In this document: piece after piece, positions 6,018 through 13,558 of the stretch
Numbering within the stretch: position 1 is the first letter of the stretch
Layout: each line of letters opens with the position of its first letter
Assembly: GCA_044870295.1 (NCBI GenBank)
Contig: JBIOYQ010000165.1
Coordinates: 1 to 35,842, forward strand
DNA length: 35,842 nucleotides
Source: AC-52 sp044870295
GTDB taxonomy: Bacteria > Actinomycetota > UBA4738
Direction: 5' to 3'
Translations under genes and position numbers: made by a program
Notes under the pieces: generated by a model
The model's input: the letters and a program-made list of their open reading frames with translations, nothing else
The model's database searches: none
What the model was told of the DNA's origin: nothing

Positions 6018-6875
6018 GTGATCACCGCCGAGGAGTTGCTCCGCGACGCCGTGCGCGCCCTGAAGGCGTCGGACGCGGTCGACCATCCCCACTTCGGCAA
6101 GGAGCGGGCCGACGCAGAGGACATCCTCACGCACCTGCTCGGCCGGGAGCCGCGGGACGGTGAGCGGATCAACGGCGCGATCCAGACCAGGTTCCGCCGC
6201 CTGCTCGGCCGGAGGGTCCGTGGTGAGCCGGTGGCCTATCTCATCGGCTCGATCGAGTTCGGGGATCTGCAGCTGGAGGTCCGGCGCGGCGCGTTCATCC
6301 CCCGGCAATCGAGCGAGTTCATGGCGGCCCAGGCCGTGCGGCGCCTCAGGGGCCGCCGGCACCCCATCCACGTGGACCTGGCCACCGGCATCGGCCCGGT
6401 GGCGCTGTTCGTGGCCGACGCCCTTCCCAAGGCGAAGGTCTTCGGCGTCGACGTGTCACCGACCCCGCTGTCGCTGGCCCGGCGCAACGCCACTCGGCTC
6501 CGCCTCCGGAACGCGCGGTTCCTGCGGGGCGACCTGTTCGAGCCTCTGCCGAAGGCCCTGGCCGGCACGGTTGACGTCGTGACGATCCATCCGCCGTACG
6601 TGCCTCGGGGAGAGGTCCGCGCCCTCCCCGAGGAGATCGCCCGCTTCGAGCCGAAGGAGTCGCTCACCGACGACTCGCCGAGGGGAGATCGGATCCTGCG
6701 GCGGGTAGCGGCGCGCGCTTCCGACTGGCTGCGGCCGGGCGGATGGCTCCTGGTCGAGGTCAGCCCGGACCGGGCTCGCGAAGTGATGCGGATCCTCAAG
6801 GGAGCAGGGCTGCGGGAGGTCCGCAGCACCAAGGGCCCGATACCGGTGAGCCGCGTGGTGGTGGGCCGAACCTGA
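6018..6875 (+). CDS. PrmC/HemK-like methyltransferase with variant HPPY motif
   Basis: This 285-residue class I S-adenosylmethionine methyltransferase resembles PrmC, which methylates the glutamine of peptide-release factors. The N-terminal helical substrate domain and the line GEPVAYLIGSIEFGDLQLEVRRGAFIPR fit PrmC. The SAM-binding loop reads VDLATGIGPVALFVA and is followed by FGVDVSPTPLSLARRN. The catalytic NPPY motif is replaced by HPPY (H191-Y194), and the usual PRPETE is PRQSSE. In PrmC the Asn contacts the target glutamine amide, so the substrate may differ. This looks like a paralogue rather than the housekeeping PrmC. It starts with GTG, preceded by a leaderless-type box, and ends 13 nt before the convergent ChrB-like gene. 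Confidence 0.82.
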   Translation: MITAEELLRDAVRALKASDAVDHPHFGKERADAEDILTHLLGREPRDGERINGAIQTRFRRLLGRRVRGEPVAYLIGSIEFGDLQLEVRRGAFIPRQSSEFMAAQAVRRLRGRRHPIHVDLATGIGPVALFVADALPKAKVFGVDVSPTPLSLARRNATRLRLRNARFLRGDLFEPLPKALAGTVDVVTIHPPYVPRGEVRALPEEIARFEPKESLTDDSPRGDRILRRVAARASDWLRPGGWLLVEVSPDRAREVMRILKGAGLREVRSTKGPIPVSRVVVGRT

Positions 6876-6888
6876 CCTGACGTGCGGG

Positions 6889-7311
6889 TTACGAGCGTCT
6901 CGCCCATTCGTACAGGGCGTCGTAGACGGGAAGCTCCAGCGCCAGCAGCCGCTGATCGTCGGACTCGACGTGACGAAAGCCCTCCGCGATGGCCAGCAGT
7001 CCAGCCGACTCAGGCGTGGAGTCGAGCTCGCCTTCGATATCGGCGCCGTGGACGATCCGAGCCAACCGATGCACCGCCGGTTCGTCGATCCCGAACTCAT
7101 CCACGAGCACTTCGAAGGTGCACCTGCCGTCCCGGTGCGTGAACTCCGCGCCCGGCGCGTCGAACGAGCGAGCCCCGTGCTCCTCCGCGTAGCTCAGGAC
7201 CTCGTCGGCGGGCACGTAGACGATCCGAGCACCAGGATCGATGAACCGCAGGATGAGCCAGGGGCAGGCCACGCGATCGGTCTTCGGTCGGGCCCGGGTC
7301 ACCCACTCCAT
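6889..7311 (-). CDS. ChrB C-terminal domain protein (chromate-resistance family)
   Basis: This 140-residue protein matches the stand-alone C-terminal domain of ChrB. It begins with WVTRARPKTDRVACPWLILRFIDP and continues VPADEVLSYAEEHGARSFD, then GAEFTHRDGRCTFEVLVDEF. In the full-length protein this domain is coupled to chromate-responsive regulation. Stand-alone forms are widespread and are often found without chromate genes, and no chrA chromate transporter is visible nearby. A role in chromate resistance is therefore not supported by the context. The conserved Arg/Cys/His pattern points to a metal- or oxyanion-binding or redox site. It is divergent from the DUF309 gene; only 58 nt separate the two starts, and both have a TACCAT box. 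Confidence 0.85.
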   Translation of the reverse strand: MEWVTRARPKTDRVACPWLILRFIDPGARIVYVPADEVLSYAEEHGARSFDAPGAEFTHRDGRCTFEVLVDEFGIDEPAVHRLARIVHGADIEGELDSTPESAGLLAIAEGFRHVESDDQRLLALELPVYDALYEWARRS

Positions 7312-7319
7312 GGCTCTGA

Positions 7320-7325
7320 ATGGTA
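7320..7325 (-). promoter_or_regulatory. -10 element TACCAT (minus strand), leaderless-type
   Basis: On the minus strand TACCAT is followed by 8 nt and the ATG at 7311 of the ChrB-like gene. Confidence 0.5.
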
Positions 7326-7357
7326 TCCGCGGCGGGACCGATCGGTCGCCGACCGCC

Positions 7358-7363
7358 TACCAT
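7358..7363 (+). promoter_or_regulatory. -10 element TACCAT (plus strand), leaderless-type
   Basis: TACCAT is followed by 6 nt (GGGGCC) and the GTG at 7370 of the DUF309 gene. It is the same hexamer as the divergent promoter 32 nt away. Confidence 0.6.
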
Positions 7364-7369
7364 GGGGCC

Positions 7370-7888
7370 GTGGCCCAACGAACGCCGGCGAAGAAACCGG
7401 GCCGTCCGCGCGATCCGAACGCGCCGCCCAAGCCCACGCGACCTCGCGACGAGCTTGGCCGCCCGCTGTCGCACGATGCCGATAACCTGCTCCACCTCGA
7501 GGACTACGACTCGCTGTCGCTGGAGGAGAACCACCGCCTCGGGGTCGAGCACCTGAACGCCGGCCGGTTCTTCCCGGCCCACGAGGCCTGGGAGACGTGC
7601 TGGAAGCAGGCCAAGGGCACGGACGAGGCGGAGTTCTTCAAGGGCCTGTCCCAGCTGGGGGCGGGCTACACGCACCTGTACCGTGGGAACCTCCACGGCG
7701 CGTACACGCTCCTGCGCCGAGGGGCCGGTCGGATCATCCCCTGGGGCGACGCGCACCGGGGTCTCGACCCGATGAAGCTGGCGGCCGCAGCCATGGTCCA
7801 CGCCTTGATGCTGGAGCAGGCGGAGAAGCATGGTCGACCGGCGCCCGACCTCAGCCCGCCGAGGATCTCGGCCGGCTCAATGGGCTAG
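7370..7888 (+). CDS. DUF309 domain protein
   Basis: This 172-residue protein has a basic, Pro-rich N-terminal extension (residues 1-30, KKPGRPRDPNAPPKPTRPRD) and a DUF309 helical domain (about 50-140). The family signature is clear: HRLGVEHLNAGRFFPAHEAW, ETCWKQAKGTDEAEFFKGLS and LGAGYTHLYRGNLHGAYTLL. Family members are small helical bundles with conserved His, Glu and Trp residues; the biochemical function is not established. The N-terminal basic region resembles an AT-hook (GRPRDP) and might contact nucleic acid; that is inference. Translation probably starts at the GTG at 7370, 6 nt after the -10 box. The stop shares the palindrome CTAG with the stop of the convergent small membrane gene. 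Confidence 0.88.
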   Translation: MAQRTPAKKPGRPRDPNAPPKPTRPRDELGRPLSHDADNLLHLEDYDSLSLEENHRLGVEHLNAGRFFPAHEAWETCWKQAKGTDEAEFFKGLSQLGAGYTHLYRGNLHGAYTLLRRGAGRIIPWGDAHRGLDPMKLAAAAMVHALMLEQAEKHGRPAPDLSPPRISAGSMG

Positions 7889-8031
7889 TCGTTGATGCCG
7901 ACCGAGGTGATGGTCCACACCACGATCAGGTCGAGCACGATCCACATGATGCCCAGCCCGATGCCCCATCCCGCGATCTCCCAACCCCTGGGGAGGTAGC
8001 CCGACCGCTTGATCTGGCGCCTGCCAGCCAT
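7885..8031 (-). CDS. Very small single-pass membrane protein
   Basis: This 48-residue protein starts MAGRRQIKRSGYLPRGWEIA, then has a single hydrophobic segment WGIGLGIMWIVLDLIVVWTI (about 22-41) and a short tail ending GIND. A basic N-terminus followed by one helix suggests an inner-membrane protein with the N-terminus in the cytoplasm. The family is not recognised. A weak GGACGA is seen just before the ATG at 8031. Its stop overlaps the stop of the DUF309 gene by 4 bases (CTAG). The short length and partial ribosome-site support keep confidence moderate. Confidence 0.55.
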   Translation of the reverse strand: MAGRRQIKRSGYLPRGWEIAGWGIGLGIMWIVLDLIVVWTITSVGIND

Positions 8032-8097
8032 TCGTCGTCCATCTGTGGGAACGATGCCTTTGCGGCTTGGCCCACACAGGGAGCCGGTACAAACAGA

Positions 8098-8123
8098 ACG
8101 CGGGGCCCGTGTGGGCCCCGCGT
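8098..8123 (-). terminator. Intrinsic terminator downstream of the His/Asp-rich protein gene
   Basis: ACGCGGGGCCC and GGGCCCCGCGT form a perfect 11-bp stem with a 4-nt loop. On the minus strand it is followed by TCTGTTT (8091-8097). It lies 36 nt past the stop at 8159 and fits a terminator of the minus-strand gene. Confidence 0.85.
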
Positions 8124-8158
8124 CCAACCGCGCTCGGGGGTCGCGCGGGGTCCTTTAG

Positions 8159-8566
8159 CTAATCGTTGTCGCCGTGGTCGTCGCCGTGGTCATCGCCATG
8201 ATCGTGGCCCGATCCGTCATCGTGCCCGGAACGGTCCTCGGGGCCCCGGTTCGGGCCCCGGCGGTCATCGTCCTCGCGCTCGGCCTCGTTCTCGAATTCA
8301 CGCTCGTCCTCGGCCTCGTTCTCGCCCTCGGCCTCGCGACCACGAGCTTCCCGCTCACGGCCACGGTCGTCGCCGGGCTCGATATGACGGCCGTTGGCGT
8401 CCTTGAGCTCCACCTCGCGGCCGTTGTCGTCTTGCATCCGGACCACCGCGCTGTCATCGCTCGACTTCGGCGAAGCCTGCCCGACCGCCATGGCCGCCCA
8501 GTTCGCACCGCCGGCGATCGTCACGGCCGAGACTCCCCCGATCACAACCTTCTTCCACGTCTTCAT
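8159..8566 (-). CDS. Envelope protein with acidic, His/Asp-rich C-terminal tail
   Basis: This 135-residue protein is not a known family. It starts MKTWKKVVIGG, with a signal-anchor or signal peptide (about residues 5-30, VVIGGVSAVTIAGGANWAAMAV). A short region follows with VVRMQDDNGREVELKDANG, then a long disordered stretch of Arg, Glu and Asp (about 60-112). The tail is GHDDGSGHDHGDDHGDDHG, whose His/Asp clusters could bind divalent metal. It should lie outside the membrane or be anchored to it. AAGGAGG lies 9 nt before the ATG at 8566, an unusually good Shine-Dalgarno for this window. It is the last gene after a two-component system on the same strand, and a terminator follows. Metal binding is inference from composition. 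Confidence 0.72.
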   Translation of the reverse strand: MKTWKKVVIGGVSAVTIAGGANWAAMAVGQASPKSSDDSAVVRMQDDNGREVELKDANGRHIEPGDDRGREREARGREAEGENEAEDEREFENEAEREDDDRRGPNRGPEDRSGHDDGSGHDHGDDHGDDHGDND

Positions 8567-8711
8567 CGTGGGTGTCCTCCTTCCGTTATGGACAGGTCCC
8601 ACGGTATCGACGGCCGATCCAAGGACCGGACTGGGACGGGTGGGGGGCTGGTCAGCCTTTCGTTAGGAATGGGTCAAGGTGAAGAGGGCGCAGTGGCCTC
8701 GGCGCGAGCGA

Positions 8712-9122
8712 TCAGTCGTCGCCGCCACTCCCATGGCCGCTGTTCGAGCTGTCGTCGCCGCCTCCGCCTCCAGGGCCGCTGTTCGAGTTGTCGTCGCCGC
8801 TTCCATCGCACGATGGGTCGTTTGCGTGCTCGGGTTCCGAGCACCTTCCGCCGTGATCGTCGGTGGCGACCGGCTGAGGCGTCACGCTCCCGGCACCGGA
8901 TCCTTGCTGGCGACCGGTCGTCGGGGCGGTGGAGGGCGAGGAGTCCGACGACTGGGTCTTGGACACCTCGATCTGCGCTGGGGTGTGGGTGAGGGACGGT
9001 ACGGTCCCCGCGGACCCGATCGTGGTGCGCGACACCATGTAGGCGGTGAAGGCCAGGGCGACGGGCACGACGATGCCAAGGGCTCCCAGCGCGACGAGCT
9101 TGGGCTTTTTCACGCTGTCCAT
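8712..9122 (-). CDS. Membrane-anchored protein with repetitive Ser/Asp/Gly tail
   Basis: This 136-residue protein is not a recognised family. After MDSVKKPK there is one hydrophobic segment (about 9-30, LVALGALGIVVPVALAFTAYMV). An extracellular-type polar region (about 31-100) rich in Ser, Thr, Pro and Gln follows, with a Cys pair in RCSEPEHANDPSCDG. The Gly/Ser/Asp tail contains two copies of a DD(N/S)SNSG motif. It is the next gene after the histidine kinase on the same strand (59 nt gap), so it is probably co-transcribed and may act with the sensor in the envelope. There is no strong Shine-Dalgarno. The similar design of the next gene down (8159-8566) suggests related roles. Confidence 0.68.
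   Translation of the reverse strand: MDSVKKPKLVALGALGIVVPVALAFTAYMVSRTTIGSAGTVPSLTHTPAQIEVSKTQSSDSSPSTAPTTGRQQGSGAGSVTPQPVATDDHGGRCSEPEHANDPSCDGSGDDNSNSGPGGGGGDDSSNSGHGSGGDD
8735..8800. repeat. Direct repeat of 27 bp with one mismatch
   Basis: A 27-bp unit at 8735-8761 recurs at 8774-8800 with one C/T difference. It is in-frame coding sequence for the Asp/Ser/Asn/Gly motif of the tail, and probably arose by slippage. Confidence 0.75.
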
Positions 9123-9181
9123 GGTACGAACCGGCCGGCCACTGGGATCTAGGGGCGCCTTCGCCTTCGGTTCGAGGATCG

Positions 9182-10582
9182 TTAAGGAACGGTAGGCAGC
9201 GAGGGGAACGTGGCCTCGAACCTGGTGCCCGTGCCGTCCGCGAGTCGCAAGCTGCCGCCCCACCGCTCGACCAGCTCGGAAGCGACGGCCAGGCCAAGTC
9301 CGGTTCCGGGGCCGGCCAGCTTCCCGCTCGAGCCACGGTAGAAGCGCTCGAAGACGCGGGTCCGATCCTCCGGAGGGATCCCGGGTCCGGAGTCCGCCAC
9401 CGCCAGGACGGCCCGGCCATCGCTGAGCCGCGTCTCCACCGTGACCTCCGCCCCCTCCGGCGTGTACCGGATGCTGTTCTCCAGCAAGTTGTCCAGGACG
9501 TGGCCGAGGTCTTCCGGGCTGGCCCACACCCTGCACCCGGGGCCGATCCGCTCCACCAGACGCTTCCCTCCCTCGGAGGCGAGACCGGCCCACCGATCGA
9601 CGGCGTGCCTGGCCGCCTCCGACAGGTCCACCGCGATTCCCGTGGTCTCCGCCGACGTGGCCCGGGCCAGCTCGAGCAGGTCCTCCACCAGCTCGGACAG
9701 GCGGGTCACCTCGGCCTGGGCCTTCGAGGCTTGGGCCGCGGCGGGGCCTCCTTCGGCCTCGATCGCCTCCAGCCGCAACCGCAAGCCGGTCAGCGGTGTG
9801 CGGAGCTGATGGGAGGCATTGGCGAGGAAGTCCCGCTGGGCGCGGAGGTTGGAAGCCAGGCCCTCGGCCATCTGATTGAACGTCCCCGCCAGTACGGCCA
9901 GCTCGCCTTTGCCGCTGGCGTCGGCCCGTGTCTCCAGGTCGCCCTGGCCGAGGCGCGTGGCCGCGGTGGCAAGTCGCCGAACGGGACGGGCCAGCGCCAG
10001 GGACAGCAACCAGGCCAATCCCAGACCCACCAGGATGACGGCAAGACCGATGGCGCCGAGGGCCAGCAGGCTTCGGCGGACCTTCGCGTCGACGGCCTCC
10101 AGCGTCTCCGAGATCCGGGCCGCGCCGACCACCTCCCGGTTGTGGACCACCGGCGCCGTGACCAGCAGCAGGTCCTCGCCAAGCGTGTCGCTGTGGCGAG
10201 TGCGGACGTCGATCTGCCCATCGACGACGGAGGCGAACTCGGGTCGATCGGGGGTCATGTACAGCTCACCGGGAGCGGCTTCGTTCGAGCTGTCGGCCAC
10301 CACGAGGCCGCTCTCGTCGACGACGACGATCCGGGTTCCGGTGGCGCGCGCGGTCGGCACGACCACGGTGTCGCGGATGAAGGAGGCAGCGGCGGGATCG
10401 GAGGCGTTGGGGAGGTCGTCGTTGATCCGGGCTGCCACGACCGAAGCGGTCGCGATCAACGAGGACTTGAGCTCGTTGTGGGCGCGTCGAGAGATGTTGA
10501 CCGCCAGCGGAATCTCTAGGGCCACCACCACGACCACCAGGAGGTACGCGGCGGCCAGGATCAGCTTGGTCCGGAATCTCAC
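9182..10582 (-). CDS. Sensor histidine kinase (two-component system)
   Basis: This 466-residue membrane histidine kinase has an N-terminal transmembrane helix (about 7-28), an extracytoplasmic sensing domain (about 30-170), and a second helix (about 172-198). HAMP (about 199-250), HisKA with H258 in NASHQLRTPL, and the ATPase domain follow. Catalytic boxes are complete: N box DNLLENS (364-370), G1 DSGPGIP (397-403), F box RVFERFYRG, and G2 GTGLGLAVA (426-434). It should autophosphorylate at H258 and pass phosphate to the response regulator upstream. The sensing domain has a mixed alpha/beta look (RIVVVDESGLVVADS), like a Cache/PAS-type fold. The GTG start overlaps the regulator stop in GTGA. 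The signal is unknown; two acidic envelope proteins follow. Confidence 0.93.
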   Translation of the reverse strand: MRFRTKLILAAAYLLVVVVVALEIPLAVNISRRAHNELKSSLIATASVVAARINDDLPNASDPAAASFIRDTVVVPTARATGTRIVVVDESGLVVADSSNEAAPGELYMTPDRPEFASVVDGQIDVRTRHSDTLGEDLLLVTAPVVHNREVVGAARISETLEAVDAKVRRSLLALGAIGLAVILVGLGLAWLLSLALARPVRRLATAATRLGQGDLETRADASGKGELAVLAGTFNQMAEGLASNLRAQRDFLANASHQLRTPLTGLRLRLEAIEAEGGPAAAQASKAQAEVTRLSELVEDLLELARATSAETTGIAVDLSEAARHAVDRWAGLASEGGKRLVERIGPGCRVWASPEDLGHVLDNLLENSIRYTPEGAEVTVETRLSDGRAVLAVADSGPGIPPEDRTRVFERFYRGSSGKLAGPGTGLGLAVASELVERWGGSLRLADGTGTRFEATFPSLPTVP

Positions 10583-11289
10583 CCGGAGTCCCCGAGCTCC
10601 TCTGCGGACGCGAAGCGGAACCCCACGCCTCGCACGGTCTTGATGTACCGGGGGTCGGCGGGGTCGTCGCCGATCTTCTTGCGGAGCGAGCTGACATGCA
10701 CGTCGAGGGTCTTCATCGACCCGTACCAGTTGGGATCCCAGATCTCGTCCATCAGGTCCGTGCGACGGACCACCTTTCCTGCTTCCTCCATCAGCATCCG
10801 CAGCAGCTCGAATTCCTTCAGCGTGAGCTGCAGGGTCTCGCCACCACGGGTGGCCTCTCTGGTGTCGAGGTCGACGCGCAGGTCGCCGATCTCCAGCGTG
10901 CTCCGGCCCGTCGGCGCCGGCGCCGCGGTTCGCCGCAGGACCGCGCGGATCCTGGCGATCAGCTCGGCGGCCGAGAACGGCTTGGCCACGTAGTCGTCGG
11001 CGCCCAGCTCGAGGCCGATGACGCGATCCATCTCCTCGCCCCGGGCGGTGAGCATGATCACGGGCGTCCGCGACGACGCGCGGATCTGGCGGAGCACGTC
11101 CCGTCCATCCCCGTCGGGCAGCATCACGTCGAGGAGGACCAGATCGGGAGACCTCGAGCGGAACGCCTCGATCGCGTCGGCGGCCGACGCCGCCACGAAC
11201 GTCCCGAAGCCTTCTCGCTCCAGCGCGTCGGCGAGGGGTTCGGAGATGGACTCCTCGTCTTCGACGACCAGGATCTTCCGCTTCGTCAT
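10579..11289 (-). CDS. OmpR/PhoB-family response regulator
   Basis: This 236-residue regulator has a receiver domain (about 1-120) with acidic pocket E10-D11-E12, phospho-acceptor D54 in VLLDVMLPDGDG, switch T81 and K103 in the VAKPF motif. A winged-helix DNA-binding domain follows (about 140-232) with LTLKEFELLRML, MDEIWDPNWYGSMKTLDVHV and the typical wing ending TVRGVGFRFA. It controls promoters after phosphorylation by the adjacent kinase, whose start overlaps its stop by 4 nt. The ATG at 11289 is preferred to an in-frame GTG at 11313, because AGGA lies 8 nt before it. Likely targets are the operon itself and the downstream envelope genes, but no repeated binding site was identified. Confidence 0.93.
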   Translation of the reverse strand: MTKRKILVVEDEESISEPLADALEREGFGTFVAASAADAIEAFRSRSPDLVLLDVMLPDGDGRDVLRQIRASSRTPVIMLTARGEEMDRVIGLELGADDYVAKPFSAAELIARIRAVLRRTAAPAPTGRSTLEIGDLRVDLDTREATRGGETLQLTLKEFELLRMLMEEAGKVVRRTDLMDEIWDPNWYGSMKTLDVHVSSLRKKIGDDPADPRYIKTVRGVGFRFASAEELGDSG

Positions 11290-11346
11290 CGCATGGTCCT
11301 TACGACTGATCACGGGCGGCCCGGGAGGCGGCCGAATCCGGCCATC

Positions 11347-11352
11347 ACTTTA
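11347..11352 (-). promoter_or_regulatory. -10 element TAAAGT before the two-component operon
   Basis: On the minus strand TAAAGT lies about 58 nt before the response regulator ATG. It gives a leader of roughly 50 nt, unlike the leaderless genes nearby. No clear -35 box was found. Confidence 0.4.
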
Positions 11353-11455
11353 CCCGGCCTCGCCCCTTCTCCCTCTTCGTGGTGGGGATGAGCGGATCGG
11401 GACCCGAGCGGGATGGCGCCGGCCTGGTCCCCTGGGGATCGAGCGAGCGGTGTAC

Positions 11456-11461
11456 TAGCCT
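11456..11461 (+). promoter_or_regulatory. -10-like TAGCCT before the USP-ABC1 gene
   Basis: TAGCCT, the same hexamer as in the NlpC/P60 promoter, lies 30 nt before the TTG start at 11492. A good Shine-Dalgarno (GGGAGG) sits between. There is no obvious -35 box. Confidence 0.4.
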
Positions 11462-11491
11462 CTCCGGGACGACGCGGATGGGAGGGCTCGG

Positions 11492-13558
11492 TTGGTCAAA
11501 CGCATCATGGTCGCCACGGACCGCTCGGAGAGCGCCGGCAGGGCGGTCGACTGGGCTGCGGCCATGGCCGACCGGTATCAGGCCGAGCTGATGGTCCTCC
11601 AGGTGATGGTCCCCGAGCAGGCACCCGGCACCGAGGCCGGCGCCGCCGAGGCCACCCGGGTCAGCTTCGCCGCCCAGGAGCTCGCCCAGTACGCCGAGCG
11701 GCTGGCCGGCACCCGCGGCCGATCGAAGGTCGTCGTCGACGAGGATCCGGCCAGGGGGATCGTCCAGGCCGCCCACGAGGAGGCAGTCGACGTCCTCATC
11801 GTCGGCAACGTGGGGATGGCCGGCCGCAAGGAGTTCCTGCTGGGCAACGTGCCGAATCGCGTGTCCCACAACGCCCGGTGCACCGTGATCATCGTGAACA
11901 CCGCGACCCTCGACGGCGACCGGCGCACGTCCGCGCCGCCACCGTTGGGTGGGGGCGTCGCCCAGGAGATGCCGGTCGAGGGCCAGCTGCTCGGCCGGGC
12001 CACGGAGATCGGCACCATCATCGGCAAGCTCGGGATCAAGGAGTTGTTCTCACGATCGCGCGACGACGATGAGTCCACGCGGGCGCGAGCTCGCCGGTTC
12101 CGCTCGGCGTTGGAAGAACTGGGGCCCACTTTCGCGAAGCTGGGCCAGATCCTGTCGACCCGGCCCGATCTCGTCCCACCGACGTTCATCGAGGAGCTCT
12201 CGACCCTGCAGGACAATGTGCCTCCCCTGACGCAGGAAGAGGTCGTGACCGTCATGGAGGAGGAGCTGGGCGTCCCGTGGGAGGACGTCTTCGAGTCCAT
12301 CGACGCTCGGCCGATGGCGGCCGGCACGATCGCCCAGGTCCACCGGGCCACCCTGACCGACGGCGAGCGAGTGGTGGTCAAGGTTCAGCGACCCACCGCT
12401 CGCCAGGACATCCTGCGCGACCTCGGGCTCCTGGAGCGGTTCGCCGAGAAGACGGCGGACCGGCCGGCCTTCCGGGTGGTCGTCGACATGAACGCCATCT
12501 TCGAGCACCTGTCGACGTCGCTTCAGCGCGAGTTGGACTTCCGGCAGGAGCTGGCCAACATCGAGCGGATGCGCGCGGTGCTGGAGCCGTACCCGCGTCT
12601 GGACGTGCCCGGCGTGTATCGGGACTTCTCCACCTCTCGCTTGCTGGTGATGGAGGAGATCCAGGGGGTGCCGATCCGGCAGGCGCCCGAGGGAGAGGCT
12701 CGCAAGGAAGCCGCCCGCCAGCTGCTCGAGTCGTACTACCGCCAGATCCTGACCGATGGCTTCTTCCACGCGGACCCGCACCCGGGGAACCTGCTGTGGT
12801 GGAAGGACACCATCTTCTTCCTCGACTTCGGCATGATCGGCGAGCTGGGCGCCGACGTGCGGGAGCTCCTGATGCTCCTGCTCATGTCCTTCTGGCAGGA
12901 GGACGTGTCCTTTCTCTCCGATGTCGTCCTGATGATCGCGGGACAGGACCAGCGCGCCGACATCGACGTGGCCGCGTTCCAGGAGGAGCTGGGCGGCCTG
13001 CTGGCGAAGTACCGCCATCTGTCGCTCAAGGAGATCCAGCTCGGCCCCATCCTCCAGGAGATCACCGAGATCGCCATCCGCCACGACGTCGCCCTGCCGG
13101 CCTCGCTGGCCTTGACCGGCAAGGCCCTGGCGCAGATGCAGCTGGCCACCGCCGAGCTGGATCCGACGCTGGATCCCTTCTCCGTGGCCGGAGAGTTCCT
13201 GACCAAGGGGTTGTTGGAGAAGATCCGGGAGCGGCTCGATCCGAAGCGGATGTTCTACGAGGTGCAGAAGGTCAGAGTCCGGTTCGTGCGGTTGATCGAG
13301 GCCATCGAGCGACTGTCCGGATCTCGGCCCGGGCCGAAGCTCACGGTGAACTTCCGTGGGACCGAGCGCCTGGAGGACAACATCCGGCGGGCCGGCCGGC
13401 GTCTGTCGCTCGCCCTGACCGCGGGAGGGGCGCTGGTGGCGACCGCCATCACGGCCAGCTCGACCCATGTGGCCGCGTGGGTGCCGGCCACGCTGGGGGC
13501 GGCGGGGGGCGCGCTAACCCTCGGCCTGATCGCCGACCTGGTGCGGCGCCGTCGTTAG
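11492..13558 (+). CDS. Fusion of universal stress protein and ABC1/UbiB-type atypical kinase
   Basis: This 688-residue protein fuses two known domains. Residues 1-136 are a UspA-type nucleotide-binding domain. It starts KRIMVATDRSESAGRAVDWA and carries the ATP-binding motif GMAGRKEFLLGN (108-119), though with Asn in place of the usual Ser. After a linker (about 137-165) comes an ABC1/AarF/ADCK protein-kinase-like domain. Its marks are the KxGQ motif AKLGQ (K216), the Ala-rich loop PMAAGTIAQVHRA (274-286), VVVKVQRP with K297, HADPHPGN (426-433) and DFG (445-447). Two hydrophobic helices close the protein (about 640-685). ABC1 proteins support ubiquinone or isoprenoid-lipid metabolism. The USP domain may make it stress- or ATP-responsive. 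The TTG start has GGGAGG 6 nt upstream. Confidence 0.93.
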   Translation: MVKRIMVATDRSESAGRAVDWAAAMADRYQAELMVLQVMVPEQAPGTEAGAAEATRVSFAAQELAQYAERLAGTRGRSKVVVDEDPARGIVQAAHEEAVDVLIVGNVGMAGRKEFLLGNVPNRVSHNARCTVIIVNTATLDGDRRTSAPPPLGGGVAQEMPVEGQLLGRATEIGTIIGKLGIKELFSRSRDDDESTRARARRFRSALEELGPTFAKLGQILSTRPDLVPPTFIEELSTLQDNVPPLTQEEVVTVMEEELGVPWEDVFESIDARPMAAGTIAQVHRATLTDGERVVVKVQRPTARQDILRDLGLLERFAEKTADRPAFRVVVDMNAIFEHLSTSLQRELDFRQELANIERMRAVLEPYPRLDVPGVYRDFSTSRLLVMEEIQGVPIRQAPEGEARKEAARQLLESYYRQILTDGFFHADPHPGNLLWWKDTIFFLDFGMIGELGADVRELLMLLLMSFWQEDVSFLSDVVLMIAGQDQRADIDVAAFQEELGGLLAKYRHLSLKEIQLGPILQEITEIAIRHDVALPASLALTGKALAQMQLATAELDPTLDPFSVAGEFLTKGLLEKIRERLDPKRMFYEVQKVRVRFVRLIEAIERLSGSRPGPKLTVNFRGTERLEDNIRRAGRRLSLALTAGGALVATAITASSTHVAAWVPATLGAAGGALTLGLIADLVRRRR

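Noticed and set aside
6889..7311. Chromate-resistance operon.
   Set aside because: Only the ChrB C-terminal domain is present; no ChrA transporter is beside it, so chromate resistance is not supported.
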